A stretch of 64,000 bases of DNA from an uncultured Prevotella sp. (GCA_900314935.1 OMXE01000003.1:1-64000); one strand, 5' to 3'; positions 42,240-50,757 are shown, counted from the stretch's first letter. Made by a program: numbers and translations. The notes: generated by a model from the sequence alone, not told the origin.

Positions 42240-42884
42240 TTATCTTGCCAGATCGAATCCCAATCGGATACCGTCATAGTTCTTACTGATCTCGCTGACA
42301 GTGCCTAAGGTGCTGTTACCGCTGGCGGCTCCAAGTACCTGAAGGGCGGTAAGCAGTTTCTTTGATTCGAAGAGCAGACTGATACCCTGCGGGTTGCGGG
42401 TGAGATAGCCGGTGGTGGAAAGCAAAAGTGTCTGTAGCTGTACAGAGCTGTTGCTACTGTTGAACGTATAGGTACCGTTGATGGTCTTGCCCATCACCTT
42501 GGCAGAGAACGTTCCGTCCTGGTTGAAGGTGAAATACGTGTTTTTTCCGCTAATCTTCAGCTTGTCATAAGTGGGCTGCAGCTTTTCCTTTGCCTGAGCT
42601 GCTACCACCTTGCCACCAGCTGTTGCCAAGGCATTCTCCGACGTGAAGGCGCAGCCCGGCTGATAGTATTTCCATGTTCCGATAACATCTTTCTCCGAGA
42701 GTTTCGAAGCACCGATCACCTCGTAGAGGATATCTCCCAGGGCATTGGGATTGGTAATGGCACCTAAGATACCGCCCAAGATATCAGTGGTACTGGCACC
42801 ACCGTTCGTGGCTGTTCCGCCCGTAAAACCGCAACTCGACAACAAAAGCGCGGCTGCACATGCTAAAATGGATTTCTTTTTCAT
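42240..42884 (-). CDS. DUF4923-type lipoprotein
   Basis: The 214-residue protein has a lipoprotein signal (LLLSSCG, Cys at 18), so it is anchored to an envelope membrane. The body has ILGGILGAITNPNALGDILY, VIGTWKYYQPGCAFTSENAL and a lipocalin-like beta pattern with 'FTFNQDGTFSAKVMGKTINGTY', as in the DUF4923 family of Bacteroidales (the last pattern is about residues 117-140). Function unknown. It follows the HD gene by 12 bases. Confidence 0.8.
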   Translation of the reverse strand: MKKKSILACAAALLLSSCGFTGGTATNGGASTTDILGGILGAITNPNALGDILYEVIGASKLSEKDVIGTWKYYQPGCAFTSENALATAGGKVVAAQAKEKLQPTYDKLKISGKNTYFTFNQDGTFSAKVMGKTINGTYTFNSSNSSVQLQTLLLSTTGYLTRNPQGISLLFESKKLLTALQVLGAASGNSTLGTVSEISKNYDGIRLGFDLAR

Positions 42885-42896
42885 ACTTATTGCTTG

Positions 42897-43529
42897 TTAA
42901 TGGGTTTCTTCCTCATATAGTTTGTTGAATATCTCACGCAACTGAGCAGGTGTGTTGATCAGTTGACGGATCTCCTTGAGTTTCGATTCGTTGGGCGAGT
43001 GGGGCATCCATAAACGGATATAGCCATGTTCTGAGTACTTGTCGCTCATGTGCTCCATAAACCGTTCCCACTGCTCCTCTTTGCTCTTTTCCGGGTAGTT
43101 GGACAGACCGTATTGAATGGTTCTGCGGAACACGGTCATCGGATCCAGGTCACGGTCGGCTTCTGCCACAATCTTCCCGTACAGACTTCTTGGCGTATGA
43201 CTGGCAGAGGCTCTATGGTCTTCAACCGCTTCTTTCATAATTCTTATCTGTTCTACTGAGAACCAACGCTTTAGCCTAACATCAGCCGCCAAGATCTTTC
43301 CGCTGGTAAGATGATGAATGGCCCGTGGTCCAGATAATCCCAGATCGTGATAGGCCGCCACCGTATAAGTCATGTTCAGGTCGGCTCCGGTCTTACGGGC
43401 AATCTCCAACGACCGTCGTATCACCCCCGTGACATGTTGCATAGAATGTGCTTTGTCAAACTCGGTGTATCGGGGCAGGATATTGCGTTCAATGAACTCC
43501 ATCAGATCCAGACTTACATGATTTTCCAT
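42897..43529 (-). CDS. HD-domain phosphohydrolase-like protein
   Basis: The 210-residue soluble protein shows the HD arrangement: H in DKAHSMQHVTGVI, then VAAYHDLGLSG (the His-Asp pair), HHLTSGKILAADVRLK, and VEDHRASASHTPRSLYGKIV followed by AEADRDLDPM (distal Asp). Such metal-dependent enzymes remove phosphate from nucleotides or cyclic nucleotides; the substrate is unknown. It is divergent from menA, and the two promoters flank a 28-base perfect dyad. Confidence 0.83.
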   Translation of the reverse strand: MENHVSLDLMEFIERNILPRYTEFDKAHSMQHVTGVIRRSLEIARKTGADLNMTYTVAAYHDLGLSGPRAIHHLTSGKILAADVRLKRWFSVEQIRIMKEAVEDHRASASHTPRSLYGKIVAEADRDLDPMTVFRRTIQYGLSNYPEKSKEEQWERFMEHMSDKYSEHGYIRLWMPHSPNESKLKEIRQLINTPAQLREIFNKLYEEETH

Positions 43530-43552
43530 TGCCTTTGCCCTATTTTTATTTG

Positions 43553-43560
43553 CAAATATA
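43553..43560 (-). promoter_or_regulatory. -7 promoter element (TATATTTG) of the HD gene
   Basis: The minus strand reads TATATTTG, 23 bases before the HD-gene ATG at 43529. Confidence 0.55.
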
Positions 43561-43563
43561 CAC

Positions 43564-43591
43564 GAAATTGTTTACTTTTGCAAACAATTTC
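43564..43591. promoter_or_regulatory. Perfect 10+10 dyad over the menA promoter (putative operator)
   Basis: GAAATTGTTT (43564-43573) and AAACAATTTC (43582-43591) are exact inverted repeats around ACTTTTGC. The centre and the arms include the menA -7 element TACTTTTG and the predicted start point. The divergent HD promoter lies four bases away. A dimeric regulator bound here would block menA and could affect both genes. Confidence 0.6.
43573..43580 (+). promoter_or_regulatory. -7 promoter element (TACTTTTG) of menA
   Basis: TACTTTTG lies 23 bases before the menA ATG and is embedded in the 28-base dyad. Confidence 0.6.
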
Positions 43592-43603
43592 ACAAAATTA
43601 GTG

Positions 43604-44494
43604 ATGCAGGAAGAGAAAATTGTCAAGAATTCGTGGAAAGCATGGCTGTTAGCAGCACGACCGAAGACACTCACAGGTGCCGCCGTACCGGTGATGATCA
43701 GCTTGTCGCTGGCTTGGGACAAGGTGGAAACGTTCCAGTGGCTTCCTGCCATCCTCTGTCTGCTGTTCGCCTTCATCATGCAGATTGATGCGAACTTCGT
43801 GAACGACTACTTCGACTTCATGAAAGGAAATGATGATGAGACGCGTCTCGGACCGAAACGGGCGTGTGCCATGGGGTGGGTGGATTCCCATGCCATGCGC
43901 CGTGCCATTGCCATTACCACGGCGCTTGCCTGTGTGGTGGGCCTTCCACTGGTGTGGTATGGAGGAATGGAGATGATCCTGATAGGTTTGCTCTGCGTTT
44001 TGTTCTGCTTCCTCTACACTACGCACCTCAGCTATGTGGGGATGGGTGATGTACTGGTGCTTGTGTTTTTCGGCATCGTACCCGTTTGCATACCTTTCTA
44101 CATATTAACCCGTACCTTGACTGTCGAAGTGGTAGTAGCTTCATTGGCCTGCGGACTCGTTATTGATACGCTGTTGATGATCAACAACTACCGCGACATT
44201 GAGAATGATGAACGGGCAGGGAAGCGTACGTTGGCCGTGAAGTTAGGAAAAGAATGCAGTAGGATGATGTATCTGCTGCTGGGCGTCGTGGCCTGTTTGC
44301 TGGGCATCGTGTTCGCTCTGAACGGTCATCTATGGGCCTTCATCCTGCCTGCAGGCTATCTTGCCCTGCACGCAATAACCTATAGTCATATGGTGCGCAT
44401 CGATCATGGTCGTGCCCTTAACGGCGTTTTAGGCGAAACCGCCCGTAATATGTTTGTTTATGGGCTTTTGGTGAGTATTGGTATTTTATTATAA
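43604..44494 (+). CDS. menA: 1,4-dihydroxy-2-naphthoate polyprenyltransferase (menaquinone synthesis)
   Basis: The 296-residue UbiA-fold membrane enzyme attaches the prenyl chain to dihydroxynaphthoate. RPKTLTGAAVPV opens the family pattern; the first Asp-rich motif is NFVNDYFDFMKGNDD (near residue 65) and the second is NNYRDIENDERAGKRTLAVK (near 191), both for Mg-diphosphate. About eight to nine helices are present. The product, menaquinone, serves anaerobic respiration. DUF4494 and yggS-like genes follow within 10 bases each and are probably cotranscribed. Confidence 0.93.
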   Translation: MQEEKIVKNSWKAWLLAARPKTLTGAAVPVMISLSLAWDKVETFQWLPAILCLLFAFIMQIDANFVNDYFDFMKGNDDETRLGPKRACAMGWVDSHAMRRAIAITTALACVVGLPLVWYGGMEMILIGLLCVLFCFLYTTHLSYVGMGDVLVLVFFGIVPVCIPFYILTRTLTVEVVVASLACGLVIDTLLMINNYRDIENDERAGKRTLAVKLGKECSRMMYLLLGVVACLLGIVFALNGHLWAFILPAGYLALHAITYSHMVRIDHGRALNGVLGETARNMFVYGLLVSIGILL

Positions 44495-44502
44495 AACAGA
44501 TA

Positions 44503-44961
44503 ATGAGAACAAGAGCAGCTACTTGGTTCGAGACCAAGATCCAGTATGAGAAGACCATGGAAGATGGTCTGCAGAAGAAAGTAAAGGAACAGTATGTGGT
44601 GGATGCGCTGAGCTTTACCGAAGCCGAGAAGCGTATCACCGAGGAGATGTCATCATATATCAGCGGTGCCTTTGATGTGGCAGATATCAAGAAAGCGACC
44701 TATAAAGAGATCTTCTTCAGTGATGAGGCCACGGCCGACCGTTGGTATAAGGCGAAGGTGCAGTTCATCACCATCGATGAAAAGACCGAGAAGGAGAAGC
44801 GCTCCAACGTGTATTACCTTGTTCAGGCTTCCACCCTTCAGGGTGCTTTGAAGAATGTAGATGAGGTGATGGGCGGTACGATGATCGATTATGCCATCGC
44901 TGCCATTTCCGAGACCACCGTCATGGACGTGTTCGAGTATCAGAAGAGTAACAAGGAATAA
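44503..44961 (+). CDS. DUF4494 protein
   Basis: The 152-residue soluble protein starts RTRAATWFETKIQYEKTMED and has LSFTEAEKRITEEM, NVYYLVQASTLQGALKNVDE and MIDYAIAAISETTVMDVFEY, the DUF4494 family pattern of Bacteroidetes. Function unknown. It lies between menA and the yggS-like gene, one base before the latter. Confidence 0.85.
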   Translation: MRTRAATWFETKIQYEKTMEDGLQKKVKEQYVVDALSFTEAEKRITEEMSSYISGAFDVADIKKATYKEIFFSDEATADRWYKAKVQFITIDEKTEKEKRSNVYYLVQASTLQGALKNVDEVMGGTMIDYAIAAISETTVMDVFEYQKSNKE

Positions 44962-44962
44962 G

Positions 44963-45634
44963 ATGTACAATATCAAGGAGAATCTGCGTAAGGTGTTGGC
45001 CGACCTGCCAGCAGGTGTGCGCCTGGTGGCTGTCAGTAAGTTCCATCCCGTGGAGGAACTGATGGCAGCCTACGAGGAAGGTCAGCGCATCTTCGGCGAG
45101 AGTCATGAGCAGGAGCTGAAGCTGAAGCACCAGGCGTTGCCTGATGATATAGAATGGCACTTCATCGGTCATCTGCAAACCAACAAGGTGAAGTATATTG
45201 CTCCCTATATATCGATGATTGATGCGGTGGATTCCATGAAACTGCTCCGCGAGATCAACAAGCAAGCCCAGAAGAACAACCGTGTCATCAAGGTACTACT
45301 GGAACTGCACATTGCTGAAGAAGAGACCAAATACGGACTCACCCTCGATGCTTGTCGTGAACTGCTGGAAGCAGGGGAGTGGCGTGAGCTGAAGAACGTG
45401 CAGATTTGCGGACTGATGATGATGGCCAGCTATGTGGACGATCAGGAACAGATCCGCCAGGAGATGATGATGGCTGCAGATTTCTACAACGAGGTAAAGA
45501 CCCGTTTCTTTGCTGATGATGCTCATTTCTGTGAGCGTTCGTGGGGTATGAGTCATGACTATCCCATTGCTGTTCAGTGCCATAGCACAATGGTTCGGGT
45601 GGGAACAACGATCTTCGGTCCGCGGGTTTATTAG
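44963..45634 (+). CDS. YggS-family PLP homeostasis protein
   Basis: The 223-residue TIM-barrel protein binds pyridoxal phosphate and buffers the cofactor without known catalysis. VRLVAVSKFHPVEELMAAYE has the PLP lysine near 26, FGESHEQELKLKHQALP is the family block (usually FGENyvQE), and IEWHFIGHLQTNKVKYIAPY and GLMMMASY follow. The RVGTTIFGPR end is the C-terminal phosphate contact. The start at 44963 directly follows the DUF4494 stop. Confidence 0.92.
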   Translation: MYNIKENLRKVLADLPAGVRLVAVSKFHPVEELMAAYEEGQRIFGESHEQELKLKHQALPDDIEWHFIGHLQTNKVKYIAPYISMIDAVDSMKLLREINKQAQKNNRVIKVLLELHIAEEETKYGLTLDACRELLEAGEWRELKNVQICGLMMMASYVDDQEQIRQEMMMAADFYNEVKTRFFADDAHFCERSWGMSHDYPIAVQCHSTMVRVGTTIFGPRVY

Positions 45635-45687
45635 CTTCATTATACATTTTTTCTTACAGAAGTATTGCTCGTTTCGTTATTATTTTG

Positions 45688-45695
45688 TATCTTTG
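45688..45695 (+). promoter_or_regulatory. -7 promoter element (TATCTTTG) of the small beta-barrel gene
   Basis: TATCTTTG lies 70 bases upstream of the ATG, so the leader is about 65 nucleotides, longer than most here. Confidence 0.6.
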
Positions 45696-45765
45696 TCGCA
45701 ATAATCCCTTGAAACGCTATTCTATAGAGGCTTGAGGGTAGTATTAACAACAAAAAACAAAGCTT

Positions 45766-46242
45766 ATGAAAAAATTTTTGATGATGGCTTGCATGATGCT
45801 GTTCAGTACAGCCATGTTCGCACAGCAAGGTGCCATGTATCTGGGTGGAAACCTGAACTACGGTCTGCACTCCGACTACAAGAACTTCGGTTTTGGTGTA
45901 AAGGCACAGTATGAGTTCATTCAGAATTTCCGTGCAGAGGCTTCTGCCAACTACTTCTTGGAGAAAGACAATCTGAAGATGTGGGACATCAATGCCAACC
46001 TGCATTACATCTTCCGCATAACCGATAAGTTTGCTATCTATCCGTTGGGTGGCGTATGTGTGCTGGCAACCGATCTGGATGCTCCGGGATTTGGTTCCAA
46101 TTCCGATCTTGGTGTGAATGTGGGTGGAGGTATAGAATTCCCCATCACCGATGTCATCAAGATTAATGCTGAGGCCAAGTACCAGATTGTAGACGACTGG
46201 GATCGTCCGGTTGTTTCCGTAGGTATTGCCTTTGCTTTATAA
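45766..46242 (+). CDS. Small outer-membrane beta-barrel protein
   Basis: The 158-residue exported protein (signal peptide 1-19, ending AMFAQ) has alternating strands with aromatic ends: YLGGNLNYGLHSDYKNFGFG, GVKAQYEFIQNFRAEASANY and LGVNVGGGIEFPITDVIKIN, ending VSVGIAFAL. The size suits an eight-strand OmpX/OmpW-like barrel. It has its own promoter and a strong terminator, so it is a single-gene unit, probably well expressed. Confidence 0.82.
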   Translation: MKKFLMMACMMLFSTAMFAQQGAMYLGGNLNYGLHSDYKNFGFGVKAQYEFIQNFRAEASANYFLEKDNLKMWDINANLHYIFRITDKFAIYPLGGVCVLATDLDAPGFGSNSDLGVNVGGGIEFPITDVIKINAEAKYQIVDDWDRPVVSVGIAFAL

Positions 46243-46263
46243 TTGAAAGTGTTAATGACAGAT

Positions 46264-46302
46264 ATGCGGACTACCTTTTTATCCTGTAAAGGTAGTCCGT
46301 AT
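46264..46302 (+). terminator. Intrinsic terminator after the small beta-barrel gene
   Basis: ATGCGGACTACCTTT pairs with AAAGGTAGTCCGTAT (15 pairs, one G-U) around a nine-base loop, followed by TGTCTTTC. Confidence 0.75.
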
Positions 46303-46421
46303 TGTCTTTCCCAGTCGAACAAACGGATATGAGTTGGAGATATCTAACAGATAACAGGAGTTGGACAGTAAAAAGACGGGCCTTCAGAATTTGGCAGCTG
46401 GCACCCCATCGGGTGGCTCCG

Positions 46422-47222
46422 ATGAACGAAGTACAACATACTTGTCAGTCGTGCAGCACCGCATTCCAAGGTAACTATTGTCCGCGTTGCGGGCAGTCGG
46501 CTCGTATCGGACGCTTCTCGTTCAAGACAGCCTTTAAGTTGTTCCTTGATGTCTGGGGCATGGGAAACCGAGGGATGTTCCACAGTATTCGTGATCTGAT
46601 ACTGCGACCAGGTTATATGATACGCGACTACCTCAGTGGTTGTCAGTCGGCTTATTTCCCACCATTCAAGATGTTCTTCATCCTGTCAACCATCTCATTG
46701 CTCATCTCCAACGGAATCAGTTTCGACACGGAAGAACATCAGACTCCCTCTGAAGTAACCACAGAGACAAAAGGTGTTATGGTCAATGGTAAGGAGGTAA
46801 ACGACAATGTCGTCCAATTCTTCAAGAAGATACCCAAATATATGAAGCTGGCTGAAGAAAAGGCACCAACCTTGTTAGCCTTCCTCATGCTTTTGATTTC
46901 CTCGGTACCGCTCTATCTATTCTTCCGTCGTTGTCCGAAACTTCCTGATCTCAGGTTCTCAGAACATGTTGTGGCGTTGGTATATACGTCGAACATGTAT
47001 AGTATATACCAGATAATTGCCGATCTGATTCCTTTCATGTCTGGGATAATCAAAATCCTGTCCATTTTCATGGTGCTCGTTACCCTGAAGCAATTCACGG
47101 GCTATTCGAAACGTCGTCTGTTCTGGTATATGTTCCTGGCGTTCCTTATCATATCCGTCTTGCTTGCAGCCTTTGTAGGTCTCATAGTTTACATAGTGGT
47201 CAGTAGGGAGAATGCAGCCTAA
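46422..47222 (+). CDS. DUF3667 membrane protein with N-terminal zinc ribbon
   Basis: The 267-residue protein begins with a zinc ribbon, CQSCSTAFQGNYCPRCGQ, followed by FKTAFKLFLDVWGMGNRGM and DLILRPGYMIRDYLSGCQSA, which are DUF3667 signatures. About four to five hydrophobic helices follow (near 95-115, 160-180, 195-215, 220-240, 240-262). The role is unknown. The earlier in-frame starts (46302, 46329) run through or next to the terminator stem, so MNEVQHTC at 46422 is chosen. The LytTR regulator follows after 14 bases; the two may form a sensing pair. Confidence 0.78.
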   Translation: MNEVQHTCQSCSTAFQGNYCPRCGQSARIGRFSFKTAFKLFLDVWGMGNRGMFHSIRDLILRPGYMIRDYLSGCQSAYFPPFKMFFILSTISLLISNGISFDTEEHQTPSEVTTETKGVMVNGKEVNDNVVQFFKKIPKYMKLAEEKAPTLLAFLMLLISSVPLYLFFRRCPKLPDLRFSEHVVALVYTSNMYSIYQIIADLIPFMSGIIKILSIFMVLVTLKQFTGYSKRRLFWYMFLAFLIISVLLAAFVGLIVYIVVSRENAA

Positions 47223-47236
47223 TATCAGCGTAGCAT

Positions 47237-48058
47237 ATGTCTTTTCTAACACGCAAATATCCATTACCGCAAGGCAGTCACTGGTTGAGAGACTGTATTA
47301 TATATTGTGTCATCGTGTTCCTGATTCTCTATCTGCTGCAACCTTTTGGCTTCAGCATGTATAAGGGGAACAAGTTCCTGGTGTCATTGCTGTTCGGAGC
47401 AGTCACCTTTGTCTGCTGCTATGTGTTTGGTATGGCTTTTTACCCCTTCCAGAAAAGCATCTCGCCCTGGCGTATCTGGCATCAGATCCTGTCAGTCATT
47501 GCTTTGATCCTGTTCATCAGCATTGGCAATTTCTTCGTGTTCTCATGGCTGTTCCATATCCCCATTACGCTCACCCTCTTCCTGATGTTCCTGTATTGGA
47601 CATTGATCATCGGCGCAGTAGTCACCATCTGCTCCGTCAGTCAGAACTACTACCGCTACCTGCGTAACCAACTCGAGTCGTTACTTGACAAGACCACCGA
47701 GGAGCAGACCGATATCGTTGTGACCATTCACGATACCAATGTGCGGGGTAACGACCTGCAGCTGCCCATCAATTCACTATTGTATATCGAGGCACAGAAG
47801 AACAACGTGTCGGTACGTTATGTGAAAGACGAGAAGGTAACCTATACTGAAATCCACACCACCCTTGCCGCCGTACTCGAAGAGCTGAGTGAATACAAGA
47901 ACATCTTCCAATGTCACCGTTCCTTTGTGGTGAACCTGAACAATATCACGTCGGCGCAAGGCAACTCCAACGGCTACCAGTTACGGCTTGGCCATTGCCC
48001 AACCATCGTTCCCGTTTCGCGTACCTACGTGCCCAAACTGCGCTCGTTTATCGCTTAG
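47237..48058 (+). CDS. Membrane-bound LytTR-family transcription regulator
   Basis: The 273-residue protein has four membrane helices (about 20-40, 48-70, 85-107, 112-135), a short linker, and a C-terminal LytTR DNA-binding domain (about 165-272). Typical LytTR features are LLYIEAQKNNVSVRY, YTEIHTTLAAVLEEL and FQCHRSFVVNLNNITS. There is no response-regulator receiver, so the membrane part must be the input. A four-copy 20-base-period repeat starts at its own stop codon, in front of the TonB receptor gene, and is the likely binding site. Confidence 0.88.
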   Translation: MSFLTRKYPLPQGSHWLRDCIIYCVIVFLILYLLQPFGFSMYKGNKFLVSLLFGAVTFVCCYVFGMAFYPFQKSISPWRIWHQILSVIALILFISIGNFFVFSWLFHIPITLTLFLMFLYWTLIIGAVVTICSVSQNYYRYLRNQLESLLDKTTEEQTDIVVTIHDTNVRGNDLQLPINSLLYIEAQKNNVSVRYVKDEKVTYTEIHTTLAAVLEELSEYKNIFQCHRSFVVNLNNITSAQGNSNGYQLRLGHCPTIVPVSRTYVPKLRSFIA

Positions 48059-48127
48059 TCATTCGTCCTTTTTCTTAGTCATTCGTCAGTCGGAATAGCT
48101 TTCCGTCAGTAGTTTTAGTCGTCTGTC
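48055..48127. promoter_or_regulatory. Four direct repeats with 20-bp period, candidate LytTR operator
   Basis: TTAGTCATTCGTC occurs exactly at 48055-48067 and 48075-48087; weaker copies are ATAGCTTTCCGTC at 48095-48107 (8 of 13 match) and TTAGTCGTCTGTC at 48115-48127 (10 of 13). The spacing is exactly 20 bases each time. The array ends seven bases before the -33 element of the receptor gene, as expected of an activator site. LytTR proteins are known to bind direct repeats about two helical turns apart. Confidence 0.7.
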
Positions 48128-48134
48128 ACAGGTA

Positions 48135-48166
48135 TTTGGCGGTATCATTTTCCCGTCGTATATTTG
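48135..48166 (+). promoter_or_regulatory. Promoter of the TonB receptor gene (-33 TTTG, 20 bp, -7 TATATTTG)
   Basis: TTTG at 48135-48138 and TATATTTG at 48159-48166 are 20 bases apart. Only four bases separate the -7 element from the ATG, so the mRNA is probably leaderless. Confidence 0.6.
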
Positions 48167-48170
48167 CGGC

Positions 48171-50222
48171 ATGAAACAGCGATTGATTTATACTCTTATC
48201 CTTCTGTTCGCTGCATGTCATGCGAACAGTCAGACAACGGTAACAGGTACCGTTACCGATGGTCGTGAACCCCTTACAGGTGCCAATGTATATATAATAG
48301 GTACGATAGATGGCTGTCTTACCGATTCCCTTGGTCGATTCTCGTTCCAGACCGATTGTACGGGTGAGGTGACACTGCAGGTAACATACCTCGGCTTCGA
48401 CGACTATTCGCTGACCACCTCACAGCTAACCGACCTTACTGTTAAGATGCATGAGCGTGCCACCTCCATCGACGAGGTGGTGGTAACGGCCAGTACCTAC
48501 AGCTTCGGCAAGAGCGATAACTTCAAGACCATGGATGCCCTCGATGTGGTGATGAGCGGTAATTCGTGCGGCGACATCGTGGCGGCTTTGCAAACCCTGC
48601 CCGGTACGCAGAAGGTGGGCGAAGACGGTAAGCTGTATGTACGCGGCGGTGAGAGCGACGAGTGCCAGACCTTCGTCAACGGAATGCACGTGCTCGTACC
48701 TTATTCCACCAACACCGAGAACAATGCCTCACGCGGTCGGTTCTCACCCTTCCTGTTCAAAGGCATCAACTTCTCGCTGGGCGGCTACGGCGGTGAATAC
48801 GGTCAGGCCCTCTCGTCGGTCCTCCCCATGGAGACTACCGATGCGGCCCCAAGCGATAAACTCGGCGTGAGCGCTTCGTTGGTAGATTGGAACATCGGCG
48901 GTACCAAAGCCTTCCAGAACAGCAGTCTGTCGTTCAATGCCGACTATACCAGCATGGGTCTCTATAACCGTCTTTTCCCCGACCGTTACGACTGGACCCG
49001 TCCTTACCGCAAGCTCTCGGGCGAGGCGCAGTATAAGGCCGATCTCTCTACTACCAGTGTGTGGAAGACCTATGTAGGCTATGATCTGACTTCTGTGGGA
49101 CAGCTCTTCGATAACCGTCGTCTGTCGCTGGCCGAGCACAACATCTATGCCAACAGCACCTTCAAGACCACCATCGGAAAGGGTTATTCACTGTTTGCCG
49201 GCATGGCATGGTCGTCGGTACTGAACAATATCGATGATGCGCTCATCGTTGGCGACCACTTCCATAACAACCGTAACGAGGTACATTTGAAGACTGAGGT
49301 ACGGAAGGTGTTCTCACAGGTGCTGAAGATGTCGGGTGGGGTAGAAGACTATCTCCGCCACAGTACGAAGCGGTATGAAGAGAGTCGATACACCCTCGAC
49401 TACCACTTGCCGTCTGCTCATCTTGATGCGCAACTGCGTGTAATACCGAAACTGTTCCTGAACCTCTCCACGAGAGTCGAACAAGAAACCTTCGGTCATC
49501 ATTGGTTCCTGCTTCCCCGCACCACGCTGAGCTATGTGCCCAATAACCATTTCCAGCTTTCGGCCATGGCAGGCAGGTACAGTCAGATTGCCAACGACGA
49601 TTATATGGCCATGAGCGGTAAGCAGCTTTCACAAAGCACGGCCGACCACCTGATACTCTCTATGCAGCATACCACCGACAAGACCTTGCTGCGCATTGAG
49701 CCGTACCATAAGAAATACCATCGTCTGCCCCTGTTGAGCCATGGTACTTATACGGCTGATGGCTACGGAACAAGTAAAGGACTGGATGTGTTCTTCGAGT
49801 GCCATTCGCTGGTGAAGAACCTCACCACCACCTTATCTTATTCTTATAATGATTCCCGCAGGTATTATCTCGACTACGCCAGTATGCAGACACCCGATTA
49901 CGCCTCACGCCATAACCTGCGTGTAACGGCTAAGTACGCTATAGGCAAGACCATCATCGGCTTGGCTGACTCCTACGCCAGCGGTCGTCAGTATGCTGTA
50001 GGCACCACTCCGCACTACAACAGTCTCGATGCCAACATCACCTGGCTGGTCAGTCCTAAGGTCATTGTCTATTCCTCACTCAGCAACATCCTCGGTCGAA
50101 CCAACATCTTCCGCTACGACAATGCAGGAAAGCCCGTTACGGCCAACCGCGACCGCTTTTTCTATATCGGTATTTTTGTTTCACTTAAAAGTAATAAAGC
50201 TTATGACATCTCAAACTTTTAA
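48171..50222 (+). CDS. TonB-dependent outer membrane receptor
   Basis: The 683-residue protein has a signal peptide (1-21), a carboxypeptidase-regulatory-like domain (about 23-97; VTGTVTDGREPLTGANVYI), a TonB box/plug (about 103-235; SIDEVVVTAS, GGYGGEYGQALSS) and a 22-strand barrel ending in an aromatic strand (RFFYIGIFVSL plus a few residues). No SusD partner follows; instead a small TPR-like secreted gene overlaps its end by 20 bases. The ligand is unknown. The DNA array in front suggests control by the upstream LytTR protein. Confidence 0.88.
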   Translation: MKQRLIYTLILLFAACHANSQTTVTGTVTDGREPLTGANVYIIGTIDGCLTDSLGRFSFQTDCTGEVTLQVTYLGFDDYSLTTSQLTDLTVKMHERATSIDEVVVTASTYSFGKSDNFKTMDALDVVMSGNSCGDIVAALQTLPGTQKVGEDGKLYVRGGESDECQTFVNGMHVLVPYSTNTENNASRGRFSPFLFKGINFSLGGYGGEYGQALSSVLPMETTDAAPSDKLGVSASLVDWNIGGTKAFQNSSLSFNADYTSMGLYNRLFPDRYDWTRPYRKLSGEAQYKADLSTTSVWKTYVGYDLTSVGQLFDNRRLSLAEHNIYANSTFKTTIGKGYSLFAGMAWSSVLNNIDDALIVGDHFHNNRNEVHLKTEVRKVFSQVLKMSGGVEDYLRHSTKRYEESRYTLDYHLPSAHLDAQLRVIPKLFLNLSTRVEQETFGHHWFLLPRTTLSYVPNNHFQLSAMAGRYSQIANDDYMAMSGKQLSQSTADHLILSMQHTTDKTLLRIEPYHKKYHRLPLLSHGTYTADGYGTSKGLDVFFECHSLVKNLTTTLSYSYNDSRRYYLDYASMQTPDYASRHNLRVTAKYAIGKTIIGLADSYASGRQYAVGTTPHYNSLDANITWLVSPKVIVYSSLSNILGRTNIFRYDNAGKPVTANRDRFFYIGIFVSLKSNKAYDISNF

Positions 50223-50739
50223 CAACCGTATTCTCGCCATCGTTTTCTTCCTGATGGCAACAGTAAGTATCAACGCCCAGCAGACCGCCCCTATGCGGGC
50301 CCTGATAGGTCAGTCGCTCAGCAAGATGCAGCAGTCGGATCCGCAAAGTGTCCTCAACGGTATTGCCGAACTCAAGCGCATTGATGCCATGTTCCCCGAC
50401 AGTATCCAGCCCAAGTACCAAATCGCCCTGCAGAGCTTGGTCTATGCCGTATCGAACCCCAAGGCAGAATCCACCAGCAACCTGATGGCCGAGGCCGAGC
50501 AAACCATCAATCAGTTAGGGGAGATGAAGCAGATGGACCAGTCGGATCTCTTCACCCTTCGTGGTTTTCTTGATATGGCACGCATCGTGCAGAATCCCGC
50601 CCAAAACGGTCAGCGCTACTATCTCAGCGTGATGGAGAATTTTGATAAAGCACTGAAAATCAATCCCGATAACGCTCTTGCCCAGCAGCTGCAGCAGAAG
50701 TTCCAAGAAGGGATGAAGCAAGCCATGCAGGCACCATGA
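50203..50739 (+). CDS. Small secreted TPR-like protein
   Basis: The 178-residue exported protein (signal peptide about 1-26, ending SINAQ) is helical, with tetratricopeptide-like helices (SVLNGIAELKRIDAMFPDSI, YYLSVMENFDKALKINPDNA, LAQQLQQKFQEGMKQ). It overlaps the receptor gene by 20 bases, so the two are coupled; it may sit on the periplasmic side as a partner of the receptor. Function unknown. Confidence 0.78.
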   Translation: MTSQTFNNRILAIVFFLMATVSINAQQTAPMRALIGQSLSKMQQSDPQSVLNGIAELKRIDAMFPDSIQPKYQIALQSLVYAVSNPKAESTSNLMAEAEQTINQLGEMKQMDQSDLFTLRGFLDMARIVQNPAQNGQRYYLSVMENFDKALKINPDNALAQQLQQKFQEGMKQAMQAP

Positions 50740-50757
50740 TGTGTTAATAACTAAAAA

